From assembly GCA_900314795.1 (NCBI GenBank), contig OMWP01000009.1, forward strand, positions 1 to 64,000: a DNA stretch of 64,000 bases, read 5' to 3'. The position numbers and the translations under genes are program-made. This document shows positions 34,396 to 42,661 of this stretch, in pieces. Each line of letters begins with the position of its first letter. Within the stretch, counting starts at the first letter, position 1. The notes below the pieces were generated by a model. It was not told the origin of the DNA. It searched no databases and worked only from the letters and a program-made list of their open reading frames with translations. The DNA comes from an uncultured Eubacteriales bacterium. GTDB taxonomy: Bacteria > Bacillota > Clostridia > Oscillospirales > Acutalibacteraceae.

Positions 34396-34886
34396 TTTAT
34401 TTGTTCCTCCTTGTGGTGATGGTTGGTATGATAAATTGTATATTTGTATGGGACGAGATTTGAACACGCGTGTTCGACGACCCACGGTAGGGCGTTACCG
34501 AGGATTTGTAGGGTACGGCGCTTGCGACGTACCGCGGCAGGACGTTGGATCTGCTTCGCGGTTGGTGGCGTTTAGCGGAGAGGTTCGGGTCGTCGAGGCG
34601 CCGACCCCTACAGGTGGGATATGCTCCGCATTTAGGCGGCGTTGATCGGATAGGTTTCGGGATGTCAGACACGCGTGTCGGCGTCATCCCCTACGGTAAG
34701 CGTTTCATTATCATTGTAGGGGTCGACATTTATGACGACCCGCGGTAGGGCGTTACAGAGGATTTGTAGGGTACGGCGCTTCATCTGTTCCGCGTTGAGG
34801 TACCTTCGTAACCAAACGTGCGGTACGTCGCAAGCGCCGTACCCTACGGTAAATGTTGCAGCTTTCGGTGAGATCGTTCCATCACC
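34396..34886. repeat. Family A hairpin repeats inside the symporter leader
   Basis: Modular units including GGGTACGGCGCTTGCGACGT (34510), GGGTCGTCGAGGCGCCGACC (34586) and GGGGTCGACATTTATGACGA (34719). The block 34486-34780 nearly copies 30528-30805. One unit has GACACGCGTGTC swapped in at 34668-34679. All lie in the transcribed leader between riboswitch and gene. Confidence 0.7.
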
Positions 34887-35150
34887 AAAAAACGGGTCAC
34901 AGCCGAAGCCGTGACCCGCGTGAATACGTTGTCAGAAAGCTCCGTCCTTTTGCCTGAGAGATTGACGCGCGGATATGCGCGCTTGCCCCTTCGGCACCCG
35001 ATCAAACAAGAAGAACATTAAGGAAATGAATCTCGCAGACCAAAGTCTGCTCGGTCAATTCATACAATTCCTCAGTCACCAAAGGTGACAGCTCCTTTTA
35101 CCAAAAGGAGCCTCCTTAAAGTGTCTGACAGGGATTCTCCGGAGTGCCGT
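34887..35150 (-). promoter_or_regulatory. Glycine riboswitch interrupted by a MITE-like insert in P2
   Basis: On the minus strand the glycine-aptamer consensus reads CTCCGGAGAATCCC (35145-35132), then GGTGCCGAAGGGGCAAGC (34998-34981) and AATCTCTCAGGCAAAAGGAC (34963-34944). A terminator, CGGGTCAC ... GTGACCCG then T6 (34918-34887), is the expression platform. P2 arms TCAGACA and TGTTTGA (35128-35122 and 35008-35002) pair across a 102-bp insert (35018-35119). One aptamer is seen, not a tandem. It should let the symporter be transcribed when glycine binds. Confidence 0.88.
35018..35119. mobile_element. 102-bp MITE-like element in the riboswitch P2 loop
   Basis: Begins TTAAGGAAATGAATCTCGC and ends AAAAGGAGCCTCCTTAA, so TTAAGGA/TCCTTAA are terminal inverted repeats. 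The interior (CGGTCAATTCATACAATTCC, then CAGTCACC ... GGTGACAG hairpin) matches the longer element at 37222-37427 in the same orientation. Confidence 0.75.
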
Positions 35151-35236
35151 CCCCACGCAGTCAAGCCCCTACAAAACTATATGAAACAGGGCTTTTCAGC
35201 ATGATTCAGCCGGCACTTTTTCTTTTTTCGAATTAT

Positions 35237-35264
35237 ATTATAGCACGAATCAGACAAAATTCAA
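35237..35264 (-). promoter_or_regulatory. Promoter of the glycine-riboswitch transcript
   Basis: -35 TTGAAT (35264-35259), 16-bp spacer, -10 TATAAT (35242-35237), about 85 bp upstream of the aptamer. It is divergent from the FliB promoter (35275-35303). Confidence 0.7.
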
Positions 35265-35274
35265 TAGGTTTTTG

Positions 35275-35303
35275 TTGACTTTGTCAAATTTTTGGCGGAT
35301 AAT
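35275..35303 (+). promoter_or_regulatory. Promoter of the FliB-like gene
   Basis: -35 TTGACT (35275-35280), 17-bp spacer, -10 GATAAT (35298-35303). Confidence 0.65.
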
Positions 35304-35330
35304 AACAGGGAAATGATAGGAGATTGTGAC

Positions 35331-36245
35331 ATGAAGTATTATGATCCCGCGTATTATAGCGAATTCCGCTGTATCGCCGCCGCCTGTCCCGACAGCTGTT
35401 GTCAGGGGTGGGATGTGGTGATCGACAGTGAGACCGAGGATTTTTACAACAGTGTACAGGGAGTTTTCGGCGACAAACTGCGAAACGCGATCTACACCGA
35501 CCCCGACGGCGACCGTGTTTTTCGCTTGGCGGATGAGAAGAAATGCCCCTTCTGGGGCGCGGATCACCTGTGCGATATCTATCGCGAGCTGGGCAAGGAG
35601 CACCTGTGCGATACCTGCGCGCAGTTCCCGCGGATCACGATGGATTACACGACGTTCACGGAGCATACGCTCGCCCTCGCCTGCCCCGAGGCGGCACGGC
35701 TGATCCTGAGCGCCGATGATGCGTATGCGGATTTTGCTGCTATCGACTGCGAAAGCTGCGAAGAATATGACGCGGATGTGATGCGCTTTTTGCTGCGGGT
35801 GCGGAATCGGGCGGCAGAGATCCTCACGGAGCAACTGCCGCTTGCCGAGCGATTGGATCAGCTCCGCAAATTGGCAACAGAAGCGCAAAAAGAGCTGACG
35901 GGAGAGGTCGTCGAATGTGAACCCTTACCGTCCACGGTGTTTGAAGAACTGGAATACATCGACAAACATAACCGCGAGAAGATCATACAGGCGGCAAGGG
36001 AGAAAGCCGATTTTTCCGACCATGAAATGGAATTGACACGGCTGGCGCTGTACTGGCTGTACCGCTATCTGCTCGGCGCGATAGACACCTATAACCTCAT
36101 CGCACCGATACGGTTCATCATCGGCTCTGTCGGTATCGTCGCAAATTTGGCGCAAAAAAGCGGCGATGTCATCACCGCCGCGCAGATCTATTCCAAAGAG
36201 ATCGAACAGAGTTATGAGAATATGGAAGTTTTAATGAGGAATTAG
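35331..36245 (+). CDS. FliB-type lysine-N-methylase-like protein
   Basis: A 304-residue protein with a cysteine-rich start: RCIAAACPDSCCQGWDVVID, then KKCPFWGADHLCDIYRELG and HLCDTCAQFPR. This is the FliB/YkgJ-type cluster of flagellin lysine methylases, which are thought to use an Fe-S or zinc site. No flagellar gene is in the window, so in this organism it may act on another surface protein. ATG 35331 with AGGAGATTGTGAC is preferred to the longer frame from 35292, which overlaps the promoter. An inverted-repeat element follows. Confidence 0.87.
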   Translation: MKYYDPAYYSEFRCIAAACPDSCCQGWDVVIDSETEDFYNSVQGVFGDKLRNAIYTDPDGDRVFRLADEKKCPFWGADHLCDIYRELGKEHLCDTCAQFPRITMDYTTFTEHTLALACPEAARLILSADDAYADFAAIDCESCEEYDADVMRFLLRVRNRAAEILTEQLPLAERLDQLRKLATEAQKELTGEVVECEPLPSTVFEELEYIDKHNREKIIQAAREKADFSDHEMELTRLALYWLYRYLLGAIDTYNLIAPIRFIIGSVGIVANLAQKSGDVITAAQIYSKEIEQSYENMEVLMRN

Positions 36246-36414
36246 GAATTGATGGTGGACTTCGTCCACACCTGATTCTATTATTTCACTGCAAGGAATT
36301 AGCAATCGCTAAAATACGCCCGCAACTTTATTAAAGCTGCGGGCGTAAATTAATAAAACATCTTTTTACAATCAAAAAACGCGCAAGCGTTTTCCCATAA
36401 TTCCTAATTCCTCA
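36236..36414. repeat. Heptamer-bounded element with central hairpin
   Basis: Left end GAGGAATTAGGAATTG and right end AATTCCTAATTCCTCATT are inverted relative to each other. In between, ACGCCCGCA ... TGCGGGCGT (36316-36346) forms a strong hairpin. It fills the gap between two convergent genes exactly. Confidence 0.6.
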
Positions 36415-37131
36415 TTATCTCACTATCTCACACTCTACCGCGACGGTGTCGCCGAGGGCGACGTCGAAGAGCTCCTTACCGTCCTGCTCCGCCTTGCGGA
36501 TTGACAGCAGATCACCCTCATGGGTCTGACCCGCATAGCGCACCTCGATCGCCTTTACAGGATGCTCGCGCAGCTCCTTGACGGTGTAGGTGTTCATGAT
36601 AAAGCGGATATAGGACACGTTGTTGGTGTGCTGGACAAAGTCGATATCGCCCGACCGCACCAACACGGTATCGATCTCAGAGAGTCCCTCGTGCTTTAAG
36701 CGGCTGAAGGAGATCTCACGCTCAGGCGCTTCCACATGCGTATCGGAGGTGATGCCGACGTCACGGATGCGGCGGATCTTCTGGGTGCTCAGATCGAGCG
36801 CGCACATTTCGATGCGCGAATATACGCAGGTGTTGCCCTGCTCATCCTTTAAGATGGTGTCGACCGTCATCTTCGCGCCCTTGGCGGATGAGATAAAGCT
36901 CTCGGCAGTGTAGGGCTCCTTCCAAGTGAATTCACGGTCGATCTCGATCCGGTTGCGGGTAAAGATCCATACGCAGCCGTATTTTTTGCGCAGTGACACG
37001 CCGTCGATGCCCAAATCCCCCATCATCTCGGTGAGGTAATCCTGCACCAGATCAAAGGTGCCTTTTACGCCCAGCTTTACATTGGAATCACAAATACTGG
37101 CGGCGATGACCGCCTCTTTTTTCAGTTTCAT
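36415..37131 (-). CDS. Acyl-ACP thioesterase
   Basis: A 238-residue double-hotdog thioesterase: the first hotdog contains WIFTRNRIEIDREFTWKEP, the second the active-site stretch DIDFVQHTNNVSYIRFIMN (Asn-x-His region, altered order). Enzymes of this family release free fatty acid from acyl carrier protein. Its stop is at the edge of a repeat element. ATG 37131 is chosen for spacing to AAGAAGGG. It is divergent from the AONS/SDR pair 380 bp away, which may use its fatty-acid product (inference). Confidence 0.88.
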   Translation of the reverse strand: MKLKKEAVIAASICDSNVKLGVKGTFDLVQDYLTEMMGDLGIDGVSLRKKYGCVWIFTRNRIEIDREFTWKEPYTAESFISSAKGAKMTVDTILKDEQGNTCVYSRIEMCALDLSTQKIRRIRDVGITSDTHVEAPEREISFSRLKHEGLSEIDTVLVRSGDIDFVQHTNNVSYIRFIMNTYTVKELREHPVKAIEVRYAGQTHEGDLLSIRKAEQDGKELFDVALGDTVAVECEIVR

Positions 37132-37221
37132 CATATCCCTTCTTTCCGAAAGAATCATATCACAAAACAGGAGCTTTTTCAACAATTATCTTGCGCTTTT
37201 TCTGCTACAATCAATGCCGTT

Positions 37222-37427
37222 AAGTTAAGGAAATAGTATCTCGCTGTCGCTCGGTCAGTTAATGCAATTCCAACAGTGGCGCTTAGCCAATCGCGGATGA
37301 ATCCGCTCTTGGAGCGCTGTTGCATGGGAGTTGTATGCCAAATCGAGATTTGGACAACTCCTCATCAGTCACCGGACACGCGTGTCGGGTGACAGCTCCT
37401 TTTCCCAAAAGGAGCCTTCCTTAACTT
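37222..37427. mobile_element. 206-bp MITE-like element
   Basis: Perfect 11-bp terminal inverted repeats AAGTTAAGGAA (37222-37232) and TTCCTTAACTT (37417-37427). The interior holds a family B unit (CAGTGGCGCTTAGCCAATCG) and a CAGTCACC-GACACGCGTGTC-GGTGAC hairpin. The outer 70 bases match the element inside the glycine riboswitch. Confidence 0.75.
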
Positions 37428-37513
37428 AAGCGGTTTTCTTGACATATATCTCATATTCATGTAAAATAGCCTCGGCAAAATCCAAAGGTATCACTCATTT
37501 GGGAGGAAGAACA

Positions 37514-38683
37514 ATGGATATTTTTGATAAATGCGAACGCTTCACACTTGCCGATCAACTGCGCGATCAGGGGATCTACCCCTACTTTCACGCGCTGGAA
37601 ACACGGCAGGATGTGGAGGTCATCATGGAGGGCAAGCGCCGCATCATGCTCGGCTCCAACAACTATCTGGGACTGACCACCGAACCGACCGTGGTGGAGG
37701 CGGGGATCAAGGCGCTGGAGAAATACGGCTCCGGATGCTCCGGCTCGCGTTTCCTCAACGGCACGCTGAATATGCACCTGGAGCTCGAGCGTGAGCTTGC
37801 CGCCTTTGTCAACAAAGAAGAAGCAGTCACCTTCTCGACCGGTTTCCAGAGCAATTTAGGTATCATCAGCGCCATCGTCGGCAGGAACGACTATGTCGTC
37901 TGCGACCGTGAGAACCACGCGTCCATCTATGACGGCTGCCAGCTCAGCTTCGGCAAGATGGTGCGCTATAAGCATAACGACATGGAGGATCTGGAAAAGA
38001 TCCTCAAAAAGATCCCCGACTCGGCAGGCGTGCTGATCGTCACCGACGGCGTGTTCTCGATGGGCGGCGATATTGCCAACCTCCCCGCAATCTGCAAGCT
38101 TGCCGAACAGTACGGCGCACGCGTCATGGTCGACGACGCGCACGGCTTAGGCGTGATCGGTGAGGGCGGCAAAGGCACCGCAAGCTACTTCGGGCTCGAG
38201 GACAAGGTGGACATCATCATGGGCACCTTCTCGAAGTCCTTAGCTTCTCTGGGCGGCTATATGGCGGCGTCACACACCGTATGCGATTATGTGCGCCACA
38301 ACTCTCGGCCGTTCATCTTCTCGGCGTCGATTCCGCCCGCCTGCTGTGCGGTTGCGTTAGCGGCACTCCGACACCTCAAGGCGCACCCGGAGCTGCCCGA
38401 AAAGCTCAACGCCCTGTCCGCGCACGCGCGCAAGGGTCTGCGTGACGCGGGGCTGAAGATCCGCGAGAGCGAAACGCCGATCGTACCCATCTACACCTAC
38501 ACGATGGAAAACACCCTGATCAAGGCAAAAGAGGTCTATGAGGCAGGCGTATACGTCAACCCCGTCCTGCCCCCCGCGACTGCTCCGAACGAGTGTCTCT
38601 TGCGCACCAGCTACATGGCGACGCTGACAGAGGATCTGATCGATGAGGCGGTCGACATTATCGCAAAGGTGCTGTTAAAATGA
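37514..38683 (+). CDS. AONS-family PLP enzyme, serine palmitoyltransferase-like
   Basis: A 389-residue alpha-oxoamine synthase. The PLP lysine is in IIMGTFSKSLASLGGYMAAS, the cofactor Asp-x-x-His in VMVDDAHGLGVIGEGG, and the substrate region LGSNNYLGLTTEP is conserved. Family members condense an amino acid with acyl-CoA or acyl-ACP: AONS (biotin), KBL, ALAS and SPT. The FSKSLAS and FIFSAS motifs and an SDR partner overlapping by 4 bp point to SPT, making 3-ketosphinganine-like bases. 8-amino-7-oxononanoate synthase cannot be excluded, but no other biotin synthesis gene is near. GGGAGGAAGAACA precedes ATG 37514. Confidence 0.82.
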   Translation: MDIFDKCERFTLADQLRDQGIYPYFHALETRQDVEVIMEGKRRIMLGSNNYLGLTTEPTVVEAGIKALEKYGSGCSGSRFLNGTLNMHLELERELAAFVNKEEAVTFSTGFQSNLGIISAIVGRNDYVVCDRENHASIYDGCQLSFGKMVRYKHNDMEDLEKILKKIPDSAGVLIVTDGVFSMGGDIANLPAICKLAEQYGARVMVDDAHGLGVIGEGGKGTASYFGLEDKVDIIMGTFSKSLASLGGYMAASHTVCDYVRHNSRPFIFSASIPPACCAVALAALRHLKAHPELPEKLNALSAHARKGLRDAGLKIRESETPIVPIYTYTMENTLIKAKEVYEAGVYVNPVLPPATAPNECLLRTSYMATLTEDLIDEAVDIIAKVLLK

Positions 38684-39480
38684 GTGATGAGAAAAAGGTA
38701 GCCGTCGTCACCGGCGGCAGCAGCGGCATCGGCAGAGAAACGGCGCTGAGCCTGACCAGGCAGGGCTGTACCGTCTATGAGCTGTCCCGCCGCGATCACC
38801 CGCCCTACGGCGTGCATCACATCACTGCCGACGTCACCGATGAAGAACAGGTGAACAAGGCGATCGATGAGATCATCACGCACGAGGGGCAGATCGATAT
38901 ACTGATCAGCAACGCGGGCTACGGGATCTCGGGCGCCGCGGAGATGACAAAATCCGCCGATTCACATGCGCAGCTCGAGCTGAACCTGTTCGGCGCCGAC
39001 AACGTCATCCGCGCCGTACTGCCCCATATGCGACAAAGAAAGTGCGGACGGATCGTGTGCGTCAGCTCGATCGCGGGCATCCTGCCGATCCCGTTCCAGC
39101 TGTGGTACAGCGTGAGCAAGGCGGCGATCGCAGCCTATGTGCTGGCGCTGCAAAACGAGATCCGTCCCTACGGGATCACCGTGTGCGCGGTACTGCCGGG
39201 CGATATCGCCACGGGCTTCACCGACGCGAGGCAGAAGGACGATTGCGATAACAGTGACTACAGCGAGCGCGTGCGCCGCTCCGTTGCCGTGATGGAAAGG
39301 GATGAGCGCGGCGGCATGAGCCCCAAAAAGGCGGGCGATTATATCGCGAAGCTGGCGATCAAAAAGAAGTCGCGTCCGCTCAAGGCGATCGGCTTCTCCT
39401 ACAAGGCGGTCGCGGTGCTGACAAAGCTACTGCCGCGCCGACTGTCGAATTATATCGTGGGCAAGATCTACGCGAAGTAA
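38680..39480 (+). CDS. Short-chain dehydrogenase, 3-ketosphinganine reductase-like
   Basis: A 266-residue SDR: cofactor loop VVTGGSSGIGRETAL, NAG motif LISNAGYGISG, catalytic Ser in VCVSSIAGILP and Tyr/Lys in WYSVSKAAI. Its C-terminal tail (GFSYKAVAVLTKLLPRRLSN) is like that of ketosphinganine and long-chain keto-lipid reductases such as DHRS7/KDSR. The start overlaps the AONS-family gene by 4 bp. Together they would make and reduce a long-chain 3-keto-amine. The reaction is inferred from pairing and tail similarity. Confidence 0.82.
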   Translation: MSDEKKVAVVTGGSSGIGRETALSLTRQGCTVYELSRRDHPPYGVHHITADVTDEEQVNKAIDEIITHEGQIDILISNAGYGISGAAEMTKSADSHAQLELNLFGADNVIRAVLPHMRQRKCGRIVCVSSIAGILPIPFQLWYSVSKAAIAAYVLALQNEIRPYGITVCAVLPGDIATGFTDARQKDDCDNSDYSERVRRSVAVMERDERGGMSPKKAGDYIAKLAIKKKSRPLKAIGFSYKAVAVLTKLLPRRLSNYIVGKIYAK

Positions 39481-39491
39481 ATGAAATAGAT

Positions 39492-39522
39492 AAAGGGCTT
39501 CCGCTGTGGAAGCCCTTTTGTA
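39492..39522. terminator. Terminator shared by convergent genes
   Basis: AAAGGGCTTCCGCTGTGGAAG... then CCCTTTTG, between the SDR gene and the convergent lipoprotein gene. Confidence 0.8.
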
Positions 39523-40233
39523 TTACTGTGTTCTGCTCGAGGCGCTTTCTTTTACCTCGATCCTTTTATCCTTGGGGGTGTAATAGACACGGATGGATTT
39601 GCGTTTGGTTGCTTTCGCATTATTATAGGCGGATTCCGCAAGGGGATGCTCCTTATCGAGCTCGTCGGCATACTCATACACCGCAATATCGTAATTGCCC
39701 GCGGGCAGGAAGAATGACGCGTATGCCTCATCCTTTTTATCCGATGCATAACTGCAGGCGGCGGAGTACTCCTTTTTGTTAGATTTATCCGTCATCACGA
39801 TGGTGAACTGCGGACGATGGTCGTCATCATAGGCGGGGTTCGGCGACACGGATGACGTTGAACCGGAGCCGCTTTTGAGTGAACCCGATTTCTTCTCGGG
39901 TGCGGGGGCATCCGCCGACTGTCCGTCCCCACTGTCGCTGTTGTCGTTGCTCTGTCCACTCCCCTGCTGAGGAGCAGCCGCCGCAGACGATCCGCCCGAT
40001 GCTTTGGACGCCTCGGATGATGCGGGAGAATCACCCTTGTCATCATCCTCGTTTGCGGACGCGCCTGCTGATGCCGCCGCTGAGGATGATACTTCGCGGG
40101 AGTCATCAGTCGCGCTTTGATCGGCAGAAGCCGAGTCGGGCGTAGCGCCGTTATCTTTATTGCCGCACGCCGTCAGGGAGAGTCCCATCAACAGTGCGAA
40201 TATCAGGATGATCGGTAACAATCGTTTTTTCAT
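39523..40233 (-). CDS. Ser/Ala-rich lipoprotein
   Basis: A 236-residue predicted lipoprotein: signal MKKRLLPIILIFALLMGLSL with lipobox LTAC (Cys23). A 100-residue low-complexity stalk rich in Ser, Ala, Asp and Gly follows, then a beta domain (PQFTIVMTDKSNKKEYSAAC). I do not recognise the domain. It is probably surface-exposed. A MITE-like element lies just upstream. Confidence 0.78.
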   Translation of the reverse strand: MKKRLLPIILIFALLMGLSLTACGNKDNGATPDSASADQSATDDSREVSSSAAASAGASANEDDDKGDSPASSEASKASGGSSAAAAPQQGSGQSNDNSDSGDGQSADAPAPEKKSGSLKSGSGSTSSVSPNPAYDDDHRPQFTIVMTDKSNKKEYSAACSYASDKKDEAYASFFLPAGNYDIAVYEYADELDKEHPLAESAYNNAKATKRKSIRVYYTPKDKRIEVKESASSRTQ

Positions 40234-40256
40234 GTCAAATACCTTTCTGTGATTTT

Positions 40257-40417
40257 AATACTAATTTTCAATAAAAACTCGACATTCTTATCGGTCTGAT
40301 TTCCACAATACTTCGTTGAACTCCTTAACATACGCCAGTATGCCTGCGTCGTTCGCCTCGTCTTGCAAAAATCATCCTCGATAATAATTTGTCTACTTTT
40401 TATTGAATATTAGTATT
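40257..40417. mobile_element. 161-bp MITE-like element with 21-bp inverted ends
   Basis: Ends at 40257-40277 and 40397-40417 are inverted repeats with one mismatch (AATACTAATTTTCAATAAAA versus the reverse complement AATACTAATATTCAATAAAA). The right end supplies the last bases and the TAA stop codon of the rhodanese gene. Confidence 0.7.
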
Positions 40418-40841
40418 CGGCGACGGTCTCGCCCGTCCAGTCGATGATGCCGCCGAATTCCTTGACGTTGTTGTAGCCGAGGTTCGCGAGCTTCTGCGCC
40501 GCCTCTTTACTGCGTCTGCCGCTGCGGCAATAAACGAGTATCAGCTGATTTTTATCCTTCAGCGCGCCGAGCTCACCGCCCGCGATGGTCTCGTTAGGGA
40601 TACAGACCGCGTTCGGGATGTGACCCGATTTGAACTCTTCCTCGGTGCGGACATCGAGGATGATATAATCCTTTTCGGTTTGCATCAGGCGAGCCGCTTC
40701 CTCAGAATCGATCTGCGTATAGGGAGCGTTTTCCCGCGTTGTCGCGGATTGCGCCGTGTCGGAAGCGGGCTGATGCTGCGCGGTACAGCCGCACAACGCG
40801 ATACACAGCACCGCCGTCATCGCTATTAGAATTCGTTTCAT
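40410..40841 (-). CDS. Rhodanese-domain lipoprotein
   Basis: A 143-residue protein: signal with lipobox LCGC (Cys19), then a single rhodanese domain with YIILDVRTEEEFKSGHIPNA and active-site loop VYCRSGRRSKEAAQKL (Cys106). Rhodaneses carry sulfane sulfur. This one would act outside the membrane. It overlaps the LicD-fusion gene by 4 bp, so it is last in that operon. Its stop codon is inside a MITE-like element. Confidence 0.87.
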   Translation of the reverse strand: MKRILIAMTAVLCIALCGCTAQHQPASDTAQSATTRENAPYTQIDSEEAARLMQTEKDYIILDVRTEEEFKSGHIPNAVCIPNETIAGGELGALKDKNQLILVYCRSGRRSKEAAQKLANLGYNNVKEFGGIIDWTGETVAEY

Positions 40842-42658
40842 GATTTCTCTCCGTAATCGATGAAGCGACCGAGGTCGATGCGCACGATATCGTGGCTGAC
40901 ATGGCGCTCACTGACAGGGATCATATCCATATAGTCGCCGTAGAGGTAGGTCAGATATTTGTCCCACTCCTTGGGGATGGGGAGCTTGGTGTCCTCAAAA
41001 TCGACATACACCGCTTCTTTGAGCCATTCCTCGGGGAAAGCGCCGCGCTCCACGTTGCGCCCCATGCTGTCATACAGCATGCCGGTATCTTTGTTGTGAT
41101 AGCGCTTCATGATGCCGTTCTGCATTTTTTCGAGGAGCGAGAGAGGCAGGATCGCCTTGATAACGTCGCCGACGAAGGAGACGAGCTTGTTGTTCGCGTT
41201 CATCGGCGTGCCGCGCCATTTGTTGAGCACGAGCCAACGAAGCTGGGCGGTCATCTTCATGTGGAGCTTTTGGACAAAGCCCTTCTTAGCGGTCTTATCC
41301 TGCGCGAGGACGTCGAGGAACACACCATTGTGCAGTCCCTTAAATCGCGCGGAGAACTCGGTGGAGAGGATAGTATCGTTGAGCCTCAGCTTGGTGAACG
41401 CGAAATGATTCGCCTGTTCGGTATTCTGGTCGGTGATATAGGGCGGCAGATCGGTTTTCAGCACGCTGCGGAACTTTTCGTAATCATCGCGGAGCATCAT
41501 CACATCCGCGTCATCGTCCCACGGGATAAAGCCCTTGTGACGTACCGCGCCGAGCAGAGAACCGCCGCCTAAGAAATATTGAATATCGTTCTTGCGGCAG
41601 ATGCGGTCGACCTCTTTGAGGAAGCCGAGCAGGGTCTGCTGTACGGCGCTGAGCTTTCCGTCGTAGGAATCGCTGAACATGAACACGCGGTCGGAGTTGT
41701 CGTATGCGTTTTTGGCGATCAAAAGCGCGTCCTTGGCGCCCACCAGAGGCGTCCAGCCGAGCTGCTTGAGCTTGTCGCAATTCACGGCACAGCCATGCAG
41801 ACGAACGCCGTCATCCTCAATACTCACGGCAGCGCCGAACAGCTCCTCTGTCACGGCGGCGAGCATTAAAGGCGAGAGAGCGCTGTCGTCACCGCCGACG
41901 TTGTACACCTCTCCCGCGTCACAGCGCAAGAGTCCGTAATACAGCGCGGTGAGCAGATCGTTGATCGAGACGAGCGTGACCTTTCTGCCATGCGGAGCAA
42001 AGGTGAGCGGTTGGTTTTGCGAGAGCGGCTGCAAGAGCTTTTCGCTCACTTCCAGCTCCGCGAAGGGCGCCGCCAATGCCGCGGATCGCAGGGTCGTCAC
42101 GGTGAAGCCGTGCATATGCGCCGCGCCCGCAAAGATGTTCTCCACGCATTGGAGCATCACGGCGGTCGCGTTGCTGAGCGCAAAGCCCGCGTCGGCATAC
42201 TCGTTTTCGGAGAGGGACATCTCCCTGCCGGGCGTACCGTAGACGGCGGTCGAGGACAGCAGGAGCACCCTGCCGACCTGCGCCTTGGATAACGCGGCGG
42301 TCACACGCATCGCCCTGTCGATACAGGATGAAAACGCCGTATCATCACAGCCCGCATAGCGCAAAAAGCCCGCTTCGATATAGTAATCGACCGCGCCGAG
42401 CTCGTCGGGCTCTTGGACGCAGAAGCCGTCATCCTCGTAGAGGGTCGAGAACCTCTCCCCTACGCTGATCACCTGCATATCGAGGGCTTTTGTTTCATTC
42501 AGATATAACAAACTGTAGAGGATCGCGCGGTGCAGATCGCCGCCGCCCGAGACCGCTACGGTTTTTTGTTTGAGTTCATGGAGCGGCAGGTACTTGTCGC
42601 GCAAAACGGCAAGCGCCATATCCAGCTCATATTGGTTGAGTTTGTTTTTAAGAGGCAT
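40838..42658 (-). CDS. NAD-dependent epimerase-like domain fused to LicD phosphotransferase domain
   Basis: A 606-residue fusion. Residues about 30-335 are an extended-SDR domain (VAVSGGGDLHRAILYSLLY, LLLSSTAVYGTPGREMS, VYNVGGDD), with a degenerate first glycine motif. Residues about 350-590 are LicD (FLGGGSLLGAVRHKGFIPWD, DDDADVMMLRDDYEKF). LicD/fukutin enzymes transfer phosphocholine or phospho-polyols to glycans. GGAGGACCT before ATG 42658 fixes the start. The upstream IspD-like gene could supply the CDP-activated donor. Confidence 0.85.
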   Translation of the reverse strand: MPLKNKLNQYELDMALAVLRDKYLPLHELKQKTVAVSGGGDLHRAILYSLLYLNETKALDMQVISVGERFSTLYEDDGFCVQEPDELGAVDYYIEAGFLRYAGCDDTAFSSCIDRAMRVTAALSKAQVGRVLLLSSTAVYGTPGREMSLSENEYADAGFALSNATAVMLQCVENIFAGAAHMHGFTVTTLRSAALAAPFAELEVSEKLLQPLSQNQPLTFAPHGRKVTLVSINDLLTALYYGLLRCDAGEVYNVGGDDSALSPLMLAAVTEELFGAAVSIEDDGVRLHGCAVNCDKLKQLGWTPLVGAKDALLIAKNAYDNSDRVFMFSDSYDGKLSAVQQTLLGFLKEVDRICRKNDIQYFLGGGSLLGAVRHKGFIPWDDDADVMMLRDDYEKFRSVLKTDLPPYITDQNTEQANHFAFTKLRLNDTILSTEFSARFKGLHNGVFLDVLAQDKTAKKGFVQKLHMKMTAQLRWLVLNKWRGTPMNANNKLVSFVGDVIKAILPLSLLEKMQNGIMKRYHNKDTGMLYDSMGRNVERGAFPEEWLKEAVYVDFEDTKLPIPKEWDKYLTYLYGDYMDMIPVSERHVSHDIVRIDLGRFIDYGEKS

Positions 42659-42661
42659 AGG

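Noticed and set aside
37514..38683. Biotin biosynthesis bioF, given bioY in the window
   Set aside because: bioY is 7 kb away in a different operon, no bioA/B/D is near, and the SDR partner fits a keto-lipid route better.
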